64,000 bases of DNA from Acidobacteriota bacterium (lineage in GTDB: Bacteria; Acidobacteriota; Thermoanaerobaculia; UBA5066; Gp7-AA6), in assembly GCA_020199905.1 (NCBI GenBank), contig JAIVJS010000012.1, forward strand, positions 37,638-101,637. Direction: 5' to 3'. The notes below the pieces were generated by a model. It was not told the DNA's origin. It ran no database searches and saw only the letters and a list, made by a program, of their open reading frames with translations. Of this stretch, positions 9,541 to 18,763 are shown in pieces. The stretch's first letter is position 1; each line of letters starts with the position of its first letter. A program made the position numbers and the translations under genes.

Positions 9541-10189
9541 ATGCGATTGCACATTTTCCGGGCAGGCGCGCCGCGCCTGCGCCCTCTGGCACTGCGCGCC
9601 GCGGCGTTCGCGACGCTGCTGCTGCCTTCGTATGCGCTCCTGGCGTACGTCCTGCTGCCGGCGGCCTGGCGGCGTCCGGCGACGCGGCTCCTGCAGCCGC
9701 CGGCCGAGCGCGTTACCTTCACCCGGGAGGGCATCCCCTCCGACCCTCTCAACGTCGCGCTGATCGGCAGCCGGGCGGCGGTCATCGAAGGCATGCGATG
9801 CGCCGGGTGGAAGCTGGCCGATCCCATCTCGTTTCGCTCGGGGCTTCGGGACGCGCACAGCGTTCTCTTCGACCGGCCGTACGAGACCGCGCCGGTGAGC
9901 ACGCAATACCTGTGGAACCGGCCGCAGGATCTCGCGTTCGAGAAGACCGTCGGTGGAAGCCCACGCCGGCGCCACCACGCGAGATTCTGGGCGACGGCGG
10001 AACCGCCGGATCCCTCGAAGACGCTCTGGATCGGCGCGGCGACGTATGACCTGAACGTCGGCGTCAGTTACCGGACTGGCGAAGTCATGCACCACATCGA
10101 CGAGGACGTCGACGCCGAACGGGCCCGACGATTACCGGACCGACGGCGCCATCCTGATCGGCACCCTCGGGGCGGCGCCGGCGCGCTGA
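9541..10189 (+). pseudogene. LssY C-terminal-domain protein, frameshifted near its end
   Basis: A membrane-anchored LssY_C-type protein. A basic N-terminus and one hydrophobic helix (about residues 18-40) precede the domain, which has the family-like DPLNVALIGSRAAVIEGM, GWKLADPIS, DLAFEKTVGGSPRRRHHARFW and MHHIDEDVDAER. After DVDAER the frame (running to 10254) turns into Arg-rich nonsense. Shifting by one base near 10127 restores a family-like ending (NGPDDYRTDGAILIGTLGAA) with a stop at 10187-10189. About 25-30 residues normally between these blocks are missing, so I infer a non-multiple-of-three deletion. The ATG at 9541 fits the N-terminus; no strong ribosome site. If the long frame is translated it would give a 237-residue protein with an aberrant tail. 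Confidence 0.7.
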
Positions 10190-10205
10190 GGGTCTGCCGC
10201 CGCGA

Positions 10206-10745
10206 TCAGTCCGTGTCGTCCACGGGGGACCGCAGAAGGTCGGAGAGATCGTAGGACCCGCTCGCGAACTGGAGGGTGAGCTGCCCCGGCTCGAAGAGCG
10301 TCCGCTCCAGGGAGAGGTCTATGCCGGGCGGCATCCAATCGTTCAGGTTGACGACCATGATGCGGTCTTCCGGATAAAAAGTCAGCAGTCCCGGCGGGGC
10401 TTTCTGCACCACGTAATGCAGGAGCTGATCGGGAATCGGGATGAAGGAGAGCGCCTGGACCTTGTCGAGCACGAAGGCGAGGAATCCATCCTTCAGTCGC
10501 AGTTGCGACAGGGTCGCCTTGGCGGACAGCGGAACCCCGAACCGGTGAACGACGACGGTCGCCGCGAGCTCGCCCGAAGTCACCGCGATCCGGAGATCCT
10601 TCAGATCCGGGATGCGGTCGACGAGCCTCTCGACGAAAGCGTTCAAAGTTCGCTCATCGAAGATCAGGGAAAGGCCGCTCCAGCGGACCCGTCCCTGCTC
10701 GATGGCGGCCGGCGGGAGAATCTCCGCCGTAGCCTCGTTTTCCAT
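10206..10745 (-). CDS. Conserved-looking protein of unknown function
   Basis: A 179-residue protein I cannot assign. There is no signal peptide or membrane span. It starts MENEATAEILPP and contains evenly spaced beta-strand-like segments (GRVRWSGLSLIFDERTLNAFV, LRIAVTSGELAATVVVH, VPLSAKATLSQLRLKDGFLAFVLDKVQAL) followed by a Pro-rich middle (SFIPIPDQLLHYVVQKAPPG) and DRIMVVNLNDWMPPGIDL. The alternating amphipathic strands faintly recall LmeA/DUF2993-type lipid-binding proteins, but the match is impressionistic. It is convergent with the LssY pseudogene (16-base gap) and separated from the UbiA gene by an inverted pair of heptamer arrays. Confidence 0.65.
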   Translation of the reverse strand: MENEATAEILPPAAIEQGRVRWSGLSLIFDERTLNAFVERLVDRIPDLKDLRIAVTSGELAATVVVHRFGVPLSAKATLSQLRLKDGFLAFVLDKVQALSFIPIPDQLLHYVVQKAPPGLLTFYPEDRIMVVNLNDWMPPGIDLSLERTLFEPGQLTLQFASGSYDLSDLLRSPVDDTD

Positions 10746-10779
10746 CTCGAATCATTGTAACGCCCGGGAAGAAAGGTAA

Positions 10780-10800
10780 GAGTTGAGAGTTCAGCGCTGA
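10780..10800 (+). repeat. Heptamer array, left half of an inverted pair
   Basis: Units GAGTTGA, GAGTTCA and GCGCTGA, followed by a weaker GAGCAAA, lie upstream of the start at 10745. They can pair with 10830-10857 on the same strand to form a hairpin. Confidence 0.85.
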
Positions 10801-10829
10801 GAGCAAAAGCCCGCTAAAAGTCGTCTTTT

Positions 10830-10857
10830 GAGTCTCAACTCTCGACTCTCGACTCTC
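10830..10857 (+). repeat. Heptamer array just past the UbiA stop codon
   Basis: Units GAGTCTC, AACTCTC, GACTCTC and GACTCTC. In the sense of the minus-strand UbiA gene this begins 6 bases after its TAG. Confidence 0.88.
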
Positions 10858-10863
10858 AACTTC

Positions 10864-11859
10864 CTAGAACAGATACGCCAGCGCGAACCCCACCTGCGCG
10901 GCCATCATCAGCAGGTACATGTGGGTCCACGCCGGATGGTTTTCCGAGCGCGCCAGCTCGTCGGGGTCCCGGAGGAGGAGGTGCGCGGCCCAGGCCCCCC
11001 ACGCCGCCAGGCCGATTCCGAGCGCGGTCAGGAGGGCGCGGTTCCCCGTCAGCAGCGCGGCCGTCCCGTGAGGGCCCGGCATCCACGCGAACAGAGGAAT
11101 CAGGAGCCAGGGCAGCACGAAGAACGGGGCGATGATGCGCGCCGCGCGCCGGACGCCGAAGCGGATCGGGAGCGTGATGCACCCGTGCGCCCGGTCCCCG
11201 TCCATGTCCGAGAAGTCCTTCGTCGACATCGCTCCGAGAAGGAAAAGAGCGAAGGTCCCCCCGATCGCCCACGCTTCGAGCGCCGCGACGCTCGCCACGA
11301 ACGCCCACCCGGCGACCTTGAGCAGACCCCCCCTCGGAATCGCGATCGTCAGGTTCGCGGCGAGCCAGTGCCGCTTGGTCCGCCCCAGGACGGGGAACGA
11401 GTAGGCGAGCGTTGCGAGCGCGCCGACGCAATAGATGAAGAAGGCGGCGTGCAGCGGGGCGGGCGCGAGAAAACGCTCGGAGAGCCGGCTGTAGGGATAG
11501 GGCACCACGATCCAGGTCGGAAGAATTGCCAGGGCGTAAAGCGCTCCCGCGGCCTGCCAGGCGCGGCGAATGGAAATCTCCCCCGTCACGAGCGGCCTCC
11601 CGGGCTTGTTGCGTCGGTCGATCTCGAGGTCGGCGATCTGATTCACGATGTTCGAGGCCGCGTTCATCGCCGACGCGCAGAGAGAGCCGATCGCCACGGT
11701 CAGCACGACCGCCCACGTGACGCGCCTCGCGGGATCGGGATTGTGGACGGATCCGAACGCGCAGACCGCCCCCGAAACGATCCCGAGCAGCGGCGGCAGG
11801 AGGGTGAACGGCCGCGCGAGCCGGAGATACCGCTTCAAAAGTCCGCCTTGTCCGGGCAC
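10864..11859 (-). CDS. UbiA-family prenyltransferase
   Basis: A 331-residue polytopic membrane enzyme that transfers a polyprenyl group to an aromatic or glycerol-phosphate acceptor. About nine hydrophobic helices are visible. The two Asp-rich, Mg-prenyl-diphosphate motifs are NIVNQIADLEIDRRNKPGRPL (about residues 67-87) and DFSDMDGDRAHG (about 215-226). The first is of the NxxNDxxDxxxD type but with the pattern NQIADLEID, nearer to the geranylgeranylglyceryl-phosphate/chlorophyll-synthase-like branch than to UbiA itself. A GTG start gives MPGQGGLL. The gene follows a kinase-fusion gene for prenyl-alcohol phosphorylation, which could supply its donor. Acceptor unknown. Confidence 0.88.
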   Translation of the reverse strand: MPGQGGLLKRYLRLARPFTLLPPLLGIVSGAVCAFGSVHNPDPARRVTWAVVLTVAIGSLCASAMNAASNIVNQIADLEIDRRNKPGRPLVTGEISIRRAWQAAGALYALAILPTWIVVPYPYSRLSERFLAPAPLHAAFFIYCVGALATLAYSFPVLGRTKRHWLAANLTIAIPRGGLLKVAGWAFVASVAALEAWAIGGTFALFLLGAMSTKDFSDMDGDRAHGCITLPIRFGVRRAARIIAPFFVLPWLLIPLFAWMPGPHGTAALLTGNRALLTALGIGLAAWGAWAAHLLLRDPDELARSENHPAWTHMYLLMMAAQVGFALAYLF

Positions 11860-11883
11860 CAGCGCACCGGCGGCCGGACCTTC

Positions 11884-11918
11884 GACTCGGAACTCTCGAG
11901 TCCCAACTCTCGACTCAA
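11884..11918 (+). repeat. Heptamer array containing a stop codon
   Basis: Units GACTCGG, AACTCTC, GAGTCCC, AACTCTC and GACTCAA. The TGA of the minus-strand gene ending at 11915 lies inside the last unit. Confidence 0.85.
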
Positions 11919-13279
11919 CTCAGCTCAAACGGAAGATAGATCCGTCCCTTCGCGATCGACATCGCGATCTCCGCCGCGACGGCCGCGCCGGCAAACGTGT
12001 TCAGCGCGTTGGCAAACTCGTGGTCCGGACGAAACCCGCGGCGGGCCCCGAGATCCGACAGCAGGCTCTCGCACACCGAGCCGGCGACGCCCGCCGCGCC
12101 GACGACCCACACGAGACACAGCGGGATGAGGCCCGCCGCGTATCCAACCGCTCCCATCGCGAGAGCGCCCGCCGCGCCGGCGAGCGTGCCGGGCCAGGAG
12201 ATCGCGCCGGGGGTTCCGGGCGGGACGCGCCGCGCCGTCAGCAGCGACATCGGATCGCGTCCCGCCAGGCTGCCGACCTCCGTTCCGAGCGTGTCCGCGA
12301 GAGCGGCCGCAAACGCCGCGGTCAACGCCGCGAACACGGCGTCCGGAAGGAAAGGCCGGCGGCCCGACGCGACGAGGAGAATCGCCACCGCCACCCCGCA
12401 GTTGGCGACGACGTGGCGCGCCCCCCGGCGGCCGCCCCCGGCCTGGGCCGTTCCGCGCGCGGACTTCGCCGCCCAGCCGAGCTTCGTCGCCGCGGTCCCC
12501 AGCGCGAAGAACGCCCAGAGGAGCTCGTACGCGCCCCAGCCTCCTATCGCGAGAAGGAGGGTCCCGACGACGAAACCCGCGGCGGCGCCGGAAAGGGAAA
12601 CGAGCTTCCATCGCGCCATCACGAAGGCGAGGCCGGCGTTCAACGCCACGGCGACGAAGAGGTGGTTCGCAAAACCGGGGTAATGGATCAACAGGCTCCA
12701 GGCGCCGGGGCCGGCGGCGAGCGAGCCCCACAGGACGAGGGACGCGGGAAGAGGCGCCACCGCGTTGTCTTCGATCCCGGTGCGAAGGGATTCCACGAAC
12801 GCGAACGCGCCGGCGGCGGCCAGAACGGGACCCGTCGCCTGGGCCGCGGGCGCCCGGGAAACGAAGTGGAACAGGAAGAGCCCCGCCGCCAGTGACACGA
12901 CGAAGTTCGCCAGGAGACCCGCCCACGTCTTTTCCCGGTTCCAGGGAAGCCGTGGCCCGCCGAGAGCACGGCCGGCGAGAGCGGCGGCGGGATCGCCGAA
13001 CGCCAGCATTCCCCAGACCGACGCCGCGATCTCGAGGCGATGGCGGTACAGCAGCACGAGCGCGAGGACTACGGCCGCGTAGGCGACGATGCCCGGGTCG
13101 CGCGCCCGCGAGGGGTCGCGGTAGATGGCGCGGCCGATCCTCGGCATCCCGAATAAGTTGAAGAGGAGCGCGGCGGCGCCGAGGAGAGCCGCTCCGCGCC
13201 AGTCGAGGACCGCCAGGAGGAGCGCAAAAAGCCCCATGGCGGCGTGGACCGCCTTTCGTCTGCCGTCGTTCGAGATCAA
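11915..13279 (-). CDS. Phytol-kinase-like / DUF92 (phytyl-phosphate-kinase-like) fusion
   Basis: A 454-residue, very hydrophobic protein with two CTP-dependent kinase-like halves. Residues 1-200 resemble dolichol/phytol kinases (plant VTE5, SEC59): RRKAVHAAMGLFALLL at the start and FGDPAAALAGRALGGPRLPWNREKTWAG. Residues about 205-454 are a DUF92 domain (plant VTE6): ADTLGTEVGSLAGRDPMSLLT and SVCESLLSDLGARRG. In plants the two enzymes act in sequence to turn phytol into phytyl diphosphate. Here both would be on one chain, directly upstream of a UbiA prenyltransferase, so I infer salvage of an isoprenoid alcohol into a prenyl donor. The TTG start has GGAGG 9 bases upstream. It lies 4 bases after rfbD. 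Confidence 0.85.
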   Translation of the reverse strand: MISNDGRRKAVHAAMGLFALLLAVLDWRGAALLGAAALLFNLFGMPRIGRAIYRDPSRARDPGIVAYAAVVLALVLLYRHRLEIAASVWGMLAFGDPAAALAGRALGGPRLPWNREKTWAGLLANFVVSLAAGLFLFHFVSRAPAAQATGPVLAAAGAFAFVESLRTGIEDNAVAPLPASLVLWGSLAAGPGAWSLLIHYPGFANHLFVAVALNAGLAFVMARWKLVSLSGAAAGFVVGTLLLAIGGWGAYELLWAFFALGTAATKLGWAAKSARGTAQAGGGRRGARHVVANCGVAVAILLVASGRRPFLPDAVFAALTAAFAAALADTLGTEVGSLAGRDPMSLLTARRVPPGTPGAISWPGTLAGAAGALAMGAVGYAAGLIPLCLVWVVGAAGVAGSVCESLLSDLGARRGFRPDHEFANALNTFAGAAVAAEIAMSIAKGRIYLPFELS

Positions 13280-13283
13280 TCCC

Positions 13284-14210
13284 TCAGGCCTCCGGCCGCG
13301 CGCGCGCCGCGAGGTACTCGGCGAGCGCGTCGCGCCAGGGTCGAATCGGCTTTCCCGTCTTCGCCTCGTACCGACCCGTATCGAGTACGGAGTAGGCCGG
13401 CCGGACCGCGGGCCTCGCGAGCGTCGCCGAGTCGATCGGCCGCACGGGGATCTCTGCGCGGCCGGCGAGGGCGACGATCGCCTCGGCGAACTCGAGCCAG
13501 CTCGCCTCGCCGCGGTTGGCGAAGTGGTACACGCCCGAACCGCGGGTGAGAATCAGCGCCACGATCGCCTCCGCGAGGTCCGGCGTTGCGGTGGGGCGCC
13601 CCCTCTGATCGTGGACGACCGAGAGCTGCGCGCGCCCCGACTCGACCTGCCGCAGGATCGCCTCGACGAAGTTCCAGCCCGAGCGGCCGAACAGCCACGA
13701 GCTGCGCACGACCAGCCCGTCCGGCGCTCGCAGCGCCGCTTCCTCGCCCTCGCGTTTGGTTCGGCCATACGCCGAAAGCGGAGCGGTTTCGTCCTGCTCC
13801 GTATAAGGAGAGCCTTTCGCGCCGTCGAAGACGAAGTCGGTCGAGACGTGGACGAGCTGGATCGATCGCGCGAGACACTCCTCCGCCAGAATTTCGACGG
13901 CCGCGGCATTGACCGCGTGCGCGCGCGGGTCGGTCTCGCAGTCGTCGACCTTCGTGTACGCGGCGCAATTGACGACGACGTCGGGAACGGCTTCCCGAAA
14001 GGCGCGCCCGACGGCGGCGCGGTCGGTGACGTCGAGATCTTCCCGCGCCCGTGGGACGACCTGGAACCCCGCCCCTGCGAGCGCCGGAACGACGTCGGAT
14101 CCCAGCATCCCCGCCGCCCCGGTCACGAGCGCCCGGCGGGGGATGGCCAGCCCGACGTGACCGCGCGGGAGCGATTCCGCCGGAGACGCAGGGCCGGAGG
14201 CGGTGCTCAC
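13284..14210 (-). CDS. rfbD: dTDP-4-dehydrorhamnose reductase
   Basis: A 308-residue extended short-chain dehydrogenase that reduces dTDP-4-keto-rhamnose to dTDP-L-rhamnose with NAD(P)H in the cytoplasm. The nucleotide-binding loop is RALVTGAAGMLGSDV (about residues 26-40). The catalytic triad region is VHVSTDFVFDG and the YGRTK (YxxxK) motif. VVNCAAYTKVDDCE is characteristic of RfbD rather than RfbB. The GTG start at 14210, 8 bases after the rfbB stop, adds about 25 residues to the usual N-terminus; translation could begin closer to the Rossmann strand. Last sugar gene of rfbA-rfbB-rfbD. Confidence 0.93.
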   Translation of the reverse strand: MSTASGPASPAESLPRGHVGLAIPRRALVTGAAGMLGSDVVPALAGAGFQVVPRAREDLDVTDRAAVGRAFREAVPDVVVNCAAYTKVDDCETDPRAHAVNAAAVEILAEECLARSIQLVHVSTDFVFDGAKGSPYTEQDETAPLSAYGRTKREGEEAALRAPDGLVVRSSWLFGRSGWNFVEAILRQVESGRAQLSVVHDQRGRPTATPDLAEAIVALILTRGSGVYHFANRGEASWLEFAEAIVALAGRAEIPVRPIDSATLARPAVRPAYSVLDTGRYEAKTGKPIRPWRDALAEYLAARARPEA

Positions 14211-14218
14211 AGGAGCCG

Positions 14219-15271
14219 CTAGCGGCGTCCGGCGGGCTCTTTCGCCGTCGCCGAGGAGGTGGCGAGCCGGTCTCCGTACTGCGTGCGGTAGTACTCCCGA
14301 TACGCGGCGTCCTTCTCCTTGACGGGCCGCCACCAGTCCTCGCGGTTCCGGTACCACGCGACCGTTTCGGAGAGGCCGCTCTGAAAGGCCGTGCGGCTCG
14401 CGAAGCCGAGCCGCGCGAGCTTCGACGCGTCGAGGGAATAACGGCGGTCGTGCCCGGGGCGGTCGTTGACGAAGCGGATCAGGCTCTCCGGCTTCTTCAG
14501 CTCGCGCAGGACCTGGCGGGTGATCTCGATGTTTTCCGCCTCGTTTCCTCCCGCGATGTTGTAGACCTCCCCCGGCTCACCGGCGTCCAGAAGGAAGTCG
14601 ATCGCGGCCGCGTGATCCCGGACGTAGAGCCAGTCGCGAACGTTCCGCCCGTCTCCGTAAAGCGGCAGCGGCTGGTCGTCAATCGCGTTGGTGACGAAAA
14701 GCGGAATCAGCTTCTCCGGATACTGGTACGGGCCGTAATTGTTGGACGCCCGCGTGATCACGACGGGGACTCCGTACGAGGCCCAGTAGGAATACGCCAG
14801 CCGGTCGCCGCCCGCCTTCGAGGCGGAGTAGGGATTCCTCGGGTTCAGCGGGGATTCCTCCGTGAAGGAGCCCTCCGCGATCGTCCCGTACACCTCGTCC
14901 GTCGAGATCTGGATGAACCGCCGGACGCCGCGCTTTCGGGCTTCCTCGAGCAGGACGAAGACTCCTCGAACGTCCGTCTCGATGAAGGACGCGTCCCCCA
15001 GGAGCGAGCGGTCCACGTGCGTCTCGGCGGCGAAGTTCACGACGTCCGTGCACCCCTCCATCGCGGTCCGGACGGCCTCCGGATCGGTGATGTCGCCGTG
15101 AATGAACTGATAGTTGGGCCGCTGGTCGACGTCCGCGAGATTCGCGGGGTTGGCGGCATACGTCAGCTTGTCGAGATTGACGACGCGCACGCCATCGCCG
15201 CGCGACTCGAGGATCTGGCGGATGAAGTTCGATCCGATGAATCCGGATCCGCCCGTCACGAGGAGTTTCAT
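14219..15271 (-). CDS. rfbB: dTDP-glucose 4,6-dehydratase
   Basis: A 350-residue SDR enzyme that converts dTDP-glucose to dTDP-4-keto-6-deoxyglucose using bound NAD+. It starts MKLLVTGGSGFIGSNF (GxxGxxG). The active-site region is QISTDEVYG (Thr-Asp-Glu, dehydratase-specific) and YSASKAGGD (YxxxK). RASNNYGPYQYPEKLIP and RDWLYVRDH are family landmarks. Length is normal. The ATG overlaps the rfbA stop (ATGA, 15268-15271). The C-terminus has about 20 extra low-complexity residues. Confidence 0.96.
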   Translation of the reverse strand: MKLLVTGGSGFIGSNFIRQILESRGDGVRVVNLDKLTYAANPANLADVDQRPNYQFIHGDITDPEAVRTAMEGCTDVVNFAAETHVDRSLLGDASFIETDVRGVFVLLEEARKRGVRRFIQISTDEVYGTIAEGSFTEESPLNPRNPYSASKAGGDRLAYSYWASYGVPVVITRASNNYGPYQYPEKLIPLFVTNAIDDQPLPLYGDGRNVRDWLYVRDHAAAIDFLLDAGEPGEVYNIAGGNEAENIEITRQVLRELKKPESLIRFVNDRPGHDRRYSLDASKLARLGFASRTAFQSGLSETVAWYRNREDWWRPVKEKDAAYREYYRTQYGDRLATSSATAKEPAGRR

Positions 15272-16332
15272 ACGATTCCGATCTCGGAGTTGTCTCCGAT
15301 CAGGAAACGGTGCACGCGGGGGCGCTCAGCGCCCGGATGAATCCGCACGTTTGTGCCGATGAGCGAGTCGGCGATGCGCCCGGGGATGCTGACGACCTGC
15401 GAGCCGCGGAGGATGATCGAGTTTTCGATCTCGCACCGGTCGATCAGGCAGTCCGGCCCGATCGCCGTGTAGGGGCCGACGAACGCGTCGCGGATCTCGG
15501 ATCCCGCCCCGATGATCGCGGGGCCGCGGACGATGCTGCGCACGAGCTTCGCCCCCTCTTCCACCACGACCTTGCCCTCGACACGGCAGCCCGAGTCGAC
15601 GGCGGCGAGGCCGTTTGGCGAAAAGGTGTCGAGAATGATCCGGTTGGCCTCGAGCATGTCCTCGATCTTGCCCGTGTCCTTCCACCATCCGGACACGAGG
15701 TGCGGATGGACCGTCTTCCCGTGGTCGATGAGCCACTGGATGGCGTCCGTGATCTCGAGCTCGTCGCGCGCGCTCGGGCGGATCGCCTTGACCGCCTCCC
15801 AGATGGTGTCGTCGAACATGTAGACGCCGACGAGCGCGAGGTCCGACCGGGGATTCTTCGGCTTCTCGGTCAGCCGGAAGACGCGATCGCCGTCGAGCTC
15901 CGCCACCCCGAACTGCTCCGGGTTCGGCACCTTCGCGAGCAGGATCTGAGAGTTGCAGCCGATGCGCCGGTACTCGTCGACGAGGCTCGAGATCCCGTCG
16001 GCGATCAGGTTGTCTCCGAGATACATGACGAACGGAGAGCCCCGCAAAAATCCCTCGGAGATGAGGACCGCGTGGGCGAGACCGCGCGGAGCGTCCTGTT
16101 CGATGTAGGTGATCTTCGCGCCGAACCGGGCGCCGTCGCCGAGCGCCGCCTGGATTTCCTCCCGGGTGTCTCCCACGACCACGCCGATCTCGCGGATGCC
16201 CGCGGCGACGATGGCCTCCACCCCATAGAAGAGGACCGGCTTGTTCGCGACCGGGACGAGCTGCTTCGCCCGCGTGTACGTCAGCGGGCGCAGACGGGTG
16301 CCCCTGCCGCCCGAGAGGATCAGACCTTTCAT
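15268..16332 (-). CDS. rfbA: Glucose-1-phosphate thymidylyltransferase, long form
   Basis: A 354-residue nucleotidyltransferase that makes dTDP-glucose from dTTP and glucose-1-phosphate, first step of the dTDP-sugar pathway. The N-terminal 235 residues hold the nucleotide-binding signature LSGGRGTRLRPLTYTRAKQL and PVANKPVLFYGVE. The C-terminal 110 residues are a left-handed beta-helix (hexapeptide) domain (GCRVEGKVVVEEGAKL, GPYTAIGPDCLIDRC). This is the long RmlA/StrD-like form (about 355 residues), not the 290-residue short RmlA. No rfbC (3,5-epimerase) is seen among the neighbours. An 88-base gap separates it from lptD upstream. Confidence 0.93.
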   Translation of the reverse strand: MKGLILSGGRGTRLRPLTYTRAKQLVPVANKPVLFYGVEAIVAAGIREIGVVVGDTREEIQAALGDGARFGAKITYIEQDAPRGLAHAVLISEGFLRGSPFVMYLGDNLIADGISSLVDEYRRIGCNSQILLAKVPNPEQFGVAELDGDRVFRLTEKPKNPRSDLALVGVYMFDDTIWEAVKAIRPSARDELEITDAIQWLIDHGKTVHPHLVSGWWKDTGKIEDMLEANRIILDTFSPNGLAAVDSGCRVEGKVVVEEGAKLVRSIVRGPAIIGAGSEIRDAFVGPYTAIGPDCLIDRCEIENSIILRGSQVVSIPGRIADSLIGTNVRIHPGAERPRVHRFLIGDNSEIGIV

Positions 16333-16420
16333 TCGCGAGGGATCATAACCGGGCGGGAGGCGGGAGGCGGCGGCGGCGCCGAAAACGAGTGTCCCTGACC
16401 GTGCGGCGCCCGGCGCCTTC

Positions 16421-18763
16421 TTACTGCCCGAATATCCGATCGACGCTCTGATGCAGATCGAGCAGCGTTCCGATGTCCTTGAGGTTCACCACGAACCGGA
16501 TGTCTCGGCGCGTGTTGGGCGGTAGCCGCAGCTGGCGCAGCTCCACGAAAACGGTGTAGCAGGCGGCGCGGAAGGCGACGAGGGTGCGGTCCTCGAGCAG
16601 GAGGTTCTGGCGGGCGTCGTAGTTCAACTGCGTATCCACCCGGAACTGTTTCGAGAGCTCGATGCCCGCGGCCACCCGGAACTGGTCCGAGTTCGGCGAG
16701 GGAGAGCCGGCGGGCAGGGGCGCGGCCAGGATCGGGCGGCTCGCAAACCACGTCGCGTTGACGAAGCTCGTCTTGTGGTTGTACGCCGCCGAAATCGAGG
16801 TGCCGGTGACCTGGGAAGCCTTGCCGTCGTAGGAGAGCCGCCCGTCGAGGTGGAACGCGGGCCCGGGGGCGACGCGGAGCGTGGCCTCGACGGGGCCCGT
16901 CTTCGTGACGAGAGGATTGGCGAACGTGGTCGCGCTCGGGAGCAGGCTCTGCGGCAGCGTGAAGGCGCGCGTCTGCGCGACCTCGAACGAGGCGATCTCC
17001 TCGGCGGCCGGGGCCTTCGGGTCGGCGGCACGGGCGAGCAGCCGGTTCACCAGCGCGTAGCGGACCTGGTTCTGTCCGAGCTGCAGGTCCACTTCGTCGA
17101 ACGAAGGGATCCGTTCCGGGTCGCCGACCTCCGAAACGTACGTGTAGTCGATCCGCGGCTCGATCACGTGCTTGAACTTGCCGAACCGCCCGATCGACGC
17201 GTCGAAGATCCGGGAAAACGAGGGACCGACGATCGAGAGGCCCGCTTCCCCGTACTCGCGTGTCAGGGACCTCCCGACGAAGCGGGTCTGGGTGGCGGAG
17301 TCGGTCGAGTCCGTGTACTCGGTGAAGCGGCCGCCCGCGCGGGCCGTGATCGACAGCCAGGGAATCCTCTTCCACGGGAGCGACAGCGTCGGATGGAGGT
17401 CGAATCGCCCGTAGTCTCCGCGGGGAAGCCCGGGTCCGCGGTTCAGGTAGAGCCAGGACGCCGAGGACTCGAGCGCGAAGAACAGCGGCGTTTGCCCGAC
17501 GCGCGACGTCCGCCGGAAGAATTCCGCGCTCGGCAAACGCTCCGAGATCACCGTCGTTCCGAAGAACGTTTCCGCCCGCTCGAACCGGATGTTGAGCGAG
17601 TCGTCCCCGAAATTCTTCGTGAGAAACGCGCGCGAGAGGATCTGCCGCGCCGAGTTCAACGCGAACGAGCGCTCGAGGTCCTGGAGGTATTGCTCGTCGG
17701 AATAATCGCGCAACGCGAGCACCCCCCGGAAACCGCCGGGAAGATCGTCGGACACGTGATCCAGCCGGTACTTCCAGCGGTTCTTCGTCTTTCGCGTGAA
17801 AACGCCGGTCGTCCCGTCCGGCAGCGTGCAGAAGTTCGTTTCGCCCGGCGCCTGGTCGAGCGGGACGCACGCCGTCGCGTCCGTGTCGTGAATGGCATAT
17901 CCCTGAAAAAGCCCGGCGGATTCCGCGGTCGGGGTCCAGCGGAACTCCTCGCCCAGGCCGACGGAGCCCTTCGAGTAGAGGTCCAGGTTCGAGGTGAGAT
18001 CGGTCGAGCGCCCCGTGACCCAGTAATGCGTCAGGCCGAGGTAGGCGCCCCGCGAGCTGTACCCCGCGCCGGGAACGAGCAGCCCGGACGCGCGATCCTC
18101 CTTCGTGGGCCAGACGAGGTAGGGCGTCCAGAGCAGGGGCACGGAGCCGGCGCGGAACGAGACGTTCTTCATGCGGGCATAGTCGTCGAGCGTGACGATC
18201 GCCTCGGAGAGCCGGAAGGACCAGGATGGCTTCGGAACGTCGCACGCCGTGAAGAGCCCGTCGTGGATCCGGTAGGTCGCCTCCCCGATCTTCTCGATCG
18301 ACTTCGCAATCACGTGGTACGCGGGCGAGAGATCGGCCGTGGCGTCCTCCATGCGTCCGGTTTTCGCTTCGAGCTGGAAGGTGCCGCGGCTGCCGGAAAG
18401 CCGGGTCGGCCCCTGGTCGATCACGACGTGGCCCTCGAGGGTGGCGGTCTTCGTCGGGAAGTCGTACCGCGCGGCGTCCGCGGTGATCTTCACGTCCTGG
18501 TACTCGATGACGACCTCGTCCGATCCCTCCCACGACACGTCCTTCTCGTAGTGCACGGGCTTCTTCGTGTAGAGCCGGACCTCTCCGCCCCTGGTCGGAG
18601 GGCGGAATCGCAGTTGAAAGTTGGGCCGGACCTTGAACCGGCCCTCGAAGGGATCCGACGAGCCGAAGGGGTCCTGCGCGACAAGCGCGCGGGAACAGAG
18701 GACGGAAGCGAGGAGAATCGCCGCGGAGACGGCTGTCCGCAGGTGATCCGGCGATGGCCTCAC
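16421..18763 (-). CDS. lptD: LPS-assembly protein LptD
   Basis: A 780-residue outer-membrane protein that inserts lipopolysaccharide into the outer leaflet. The N-terminus (residues 1-30) has a signal peptide ([20 protein letters not shown]). Residues about 70-190 form the OstA/LptA-like jellyroll ([32 protein letters not shown]). The rest is the LptD barrel, with the typical [37 protein letters not shown] region, often ending strands in aromatic residues. A GTG start at 18763 overlaps the CoA-transferase stop (GTGA) by 4 bases. I discard an upstream in-frame extension since it would run antisense-like through the CoA-transferase gene. Its presence supports a diderm with LPS. Confidence 0.9.
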   Translation of the reverse strand: MRPSPDHLRTAVSAAILLASVLCSRALVAQDPFGSSDPFEGRFKVRPNFQLRFRPPTRGGEVRLYTKKPVHYEKDVSWEGSDEVVIEYQDVKITADAARYDFPTKTATLEGHVVIDQGPTRLSGSRGTFQLEAKTGRMEDATADLSPAYHVIAKSIEKIGEATYRIHDGLFTACDVPKPSWSFRLSEAIVTLDDYARMKNVSFRAGSVPLLWTPYLVWPTKEDRASGLLVPGAGYSSRGAYLGLTHYWVTGRSTDLTSNLDLYSKGSVGLGEEFRWTPTAESAGLFQGYAIHDTDATACVPLDQAPGETNFCTLPDGTTGVFTRKTKNRWKYRLDHVSDDLPGGFRGVLALRDYSDEQYLQDLERSFALNSARQILSRAFLTKNFGDDSLNIRFERAETFFGTTVISERLPSAEFFRRTSRVGQTPLFFALESSASWLYLNRGPGLPRGDYGRFDLHPTLSLPWKRIPWLSITARAGGRFTEYTDSTDSATQTRFVGRSLTREYGEAGLSIVGPSFSRIFDASIGRFGKFKHVIEPRIDYTYVSEVGDPERIPSFDEVDLQLGQNQVRYALVNRLLARAADPKAPAAEEIASFEVAQTRAFTLPQSLLPSATTFANPLVTKTGPVEATLRVAPGPAFHLDGRLSYDGKASQVTGTSISAAYNHKTSFVNATWFASRPILAAPLPAGSPSPNSDQFRVAAGIELSKQFRVDTQLNYDARQNLLLEDRTLVAFRAACYTVFVELRQLRLPPNTRRDIRFVVNLKDIGTLLDLHQSVDRIFGQ

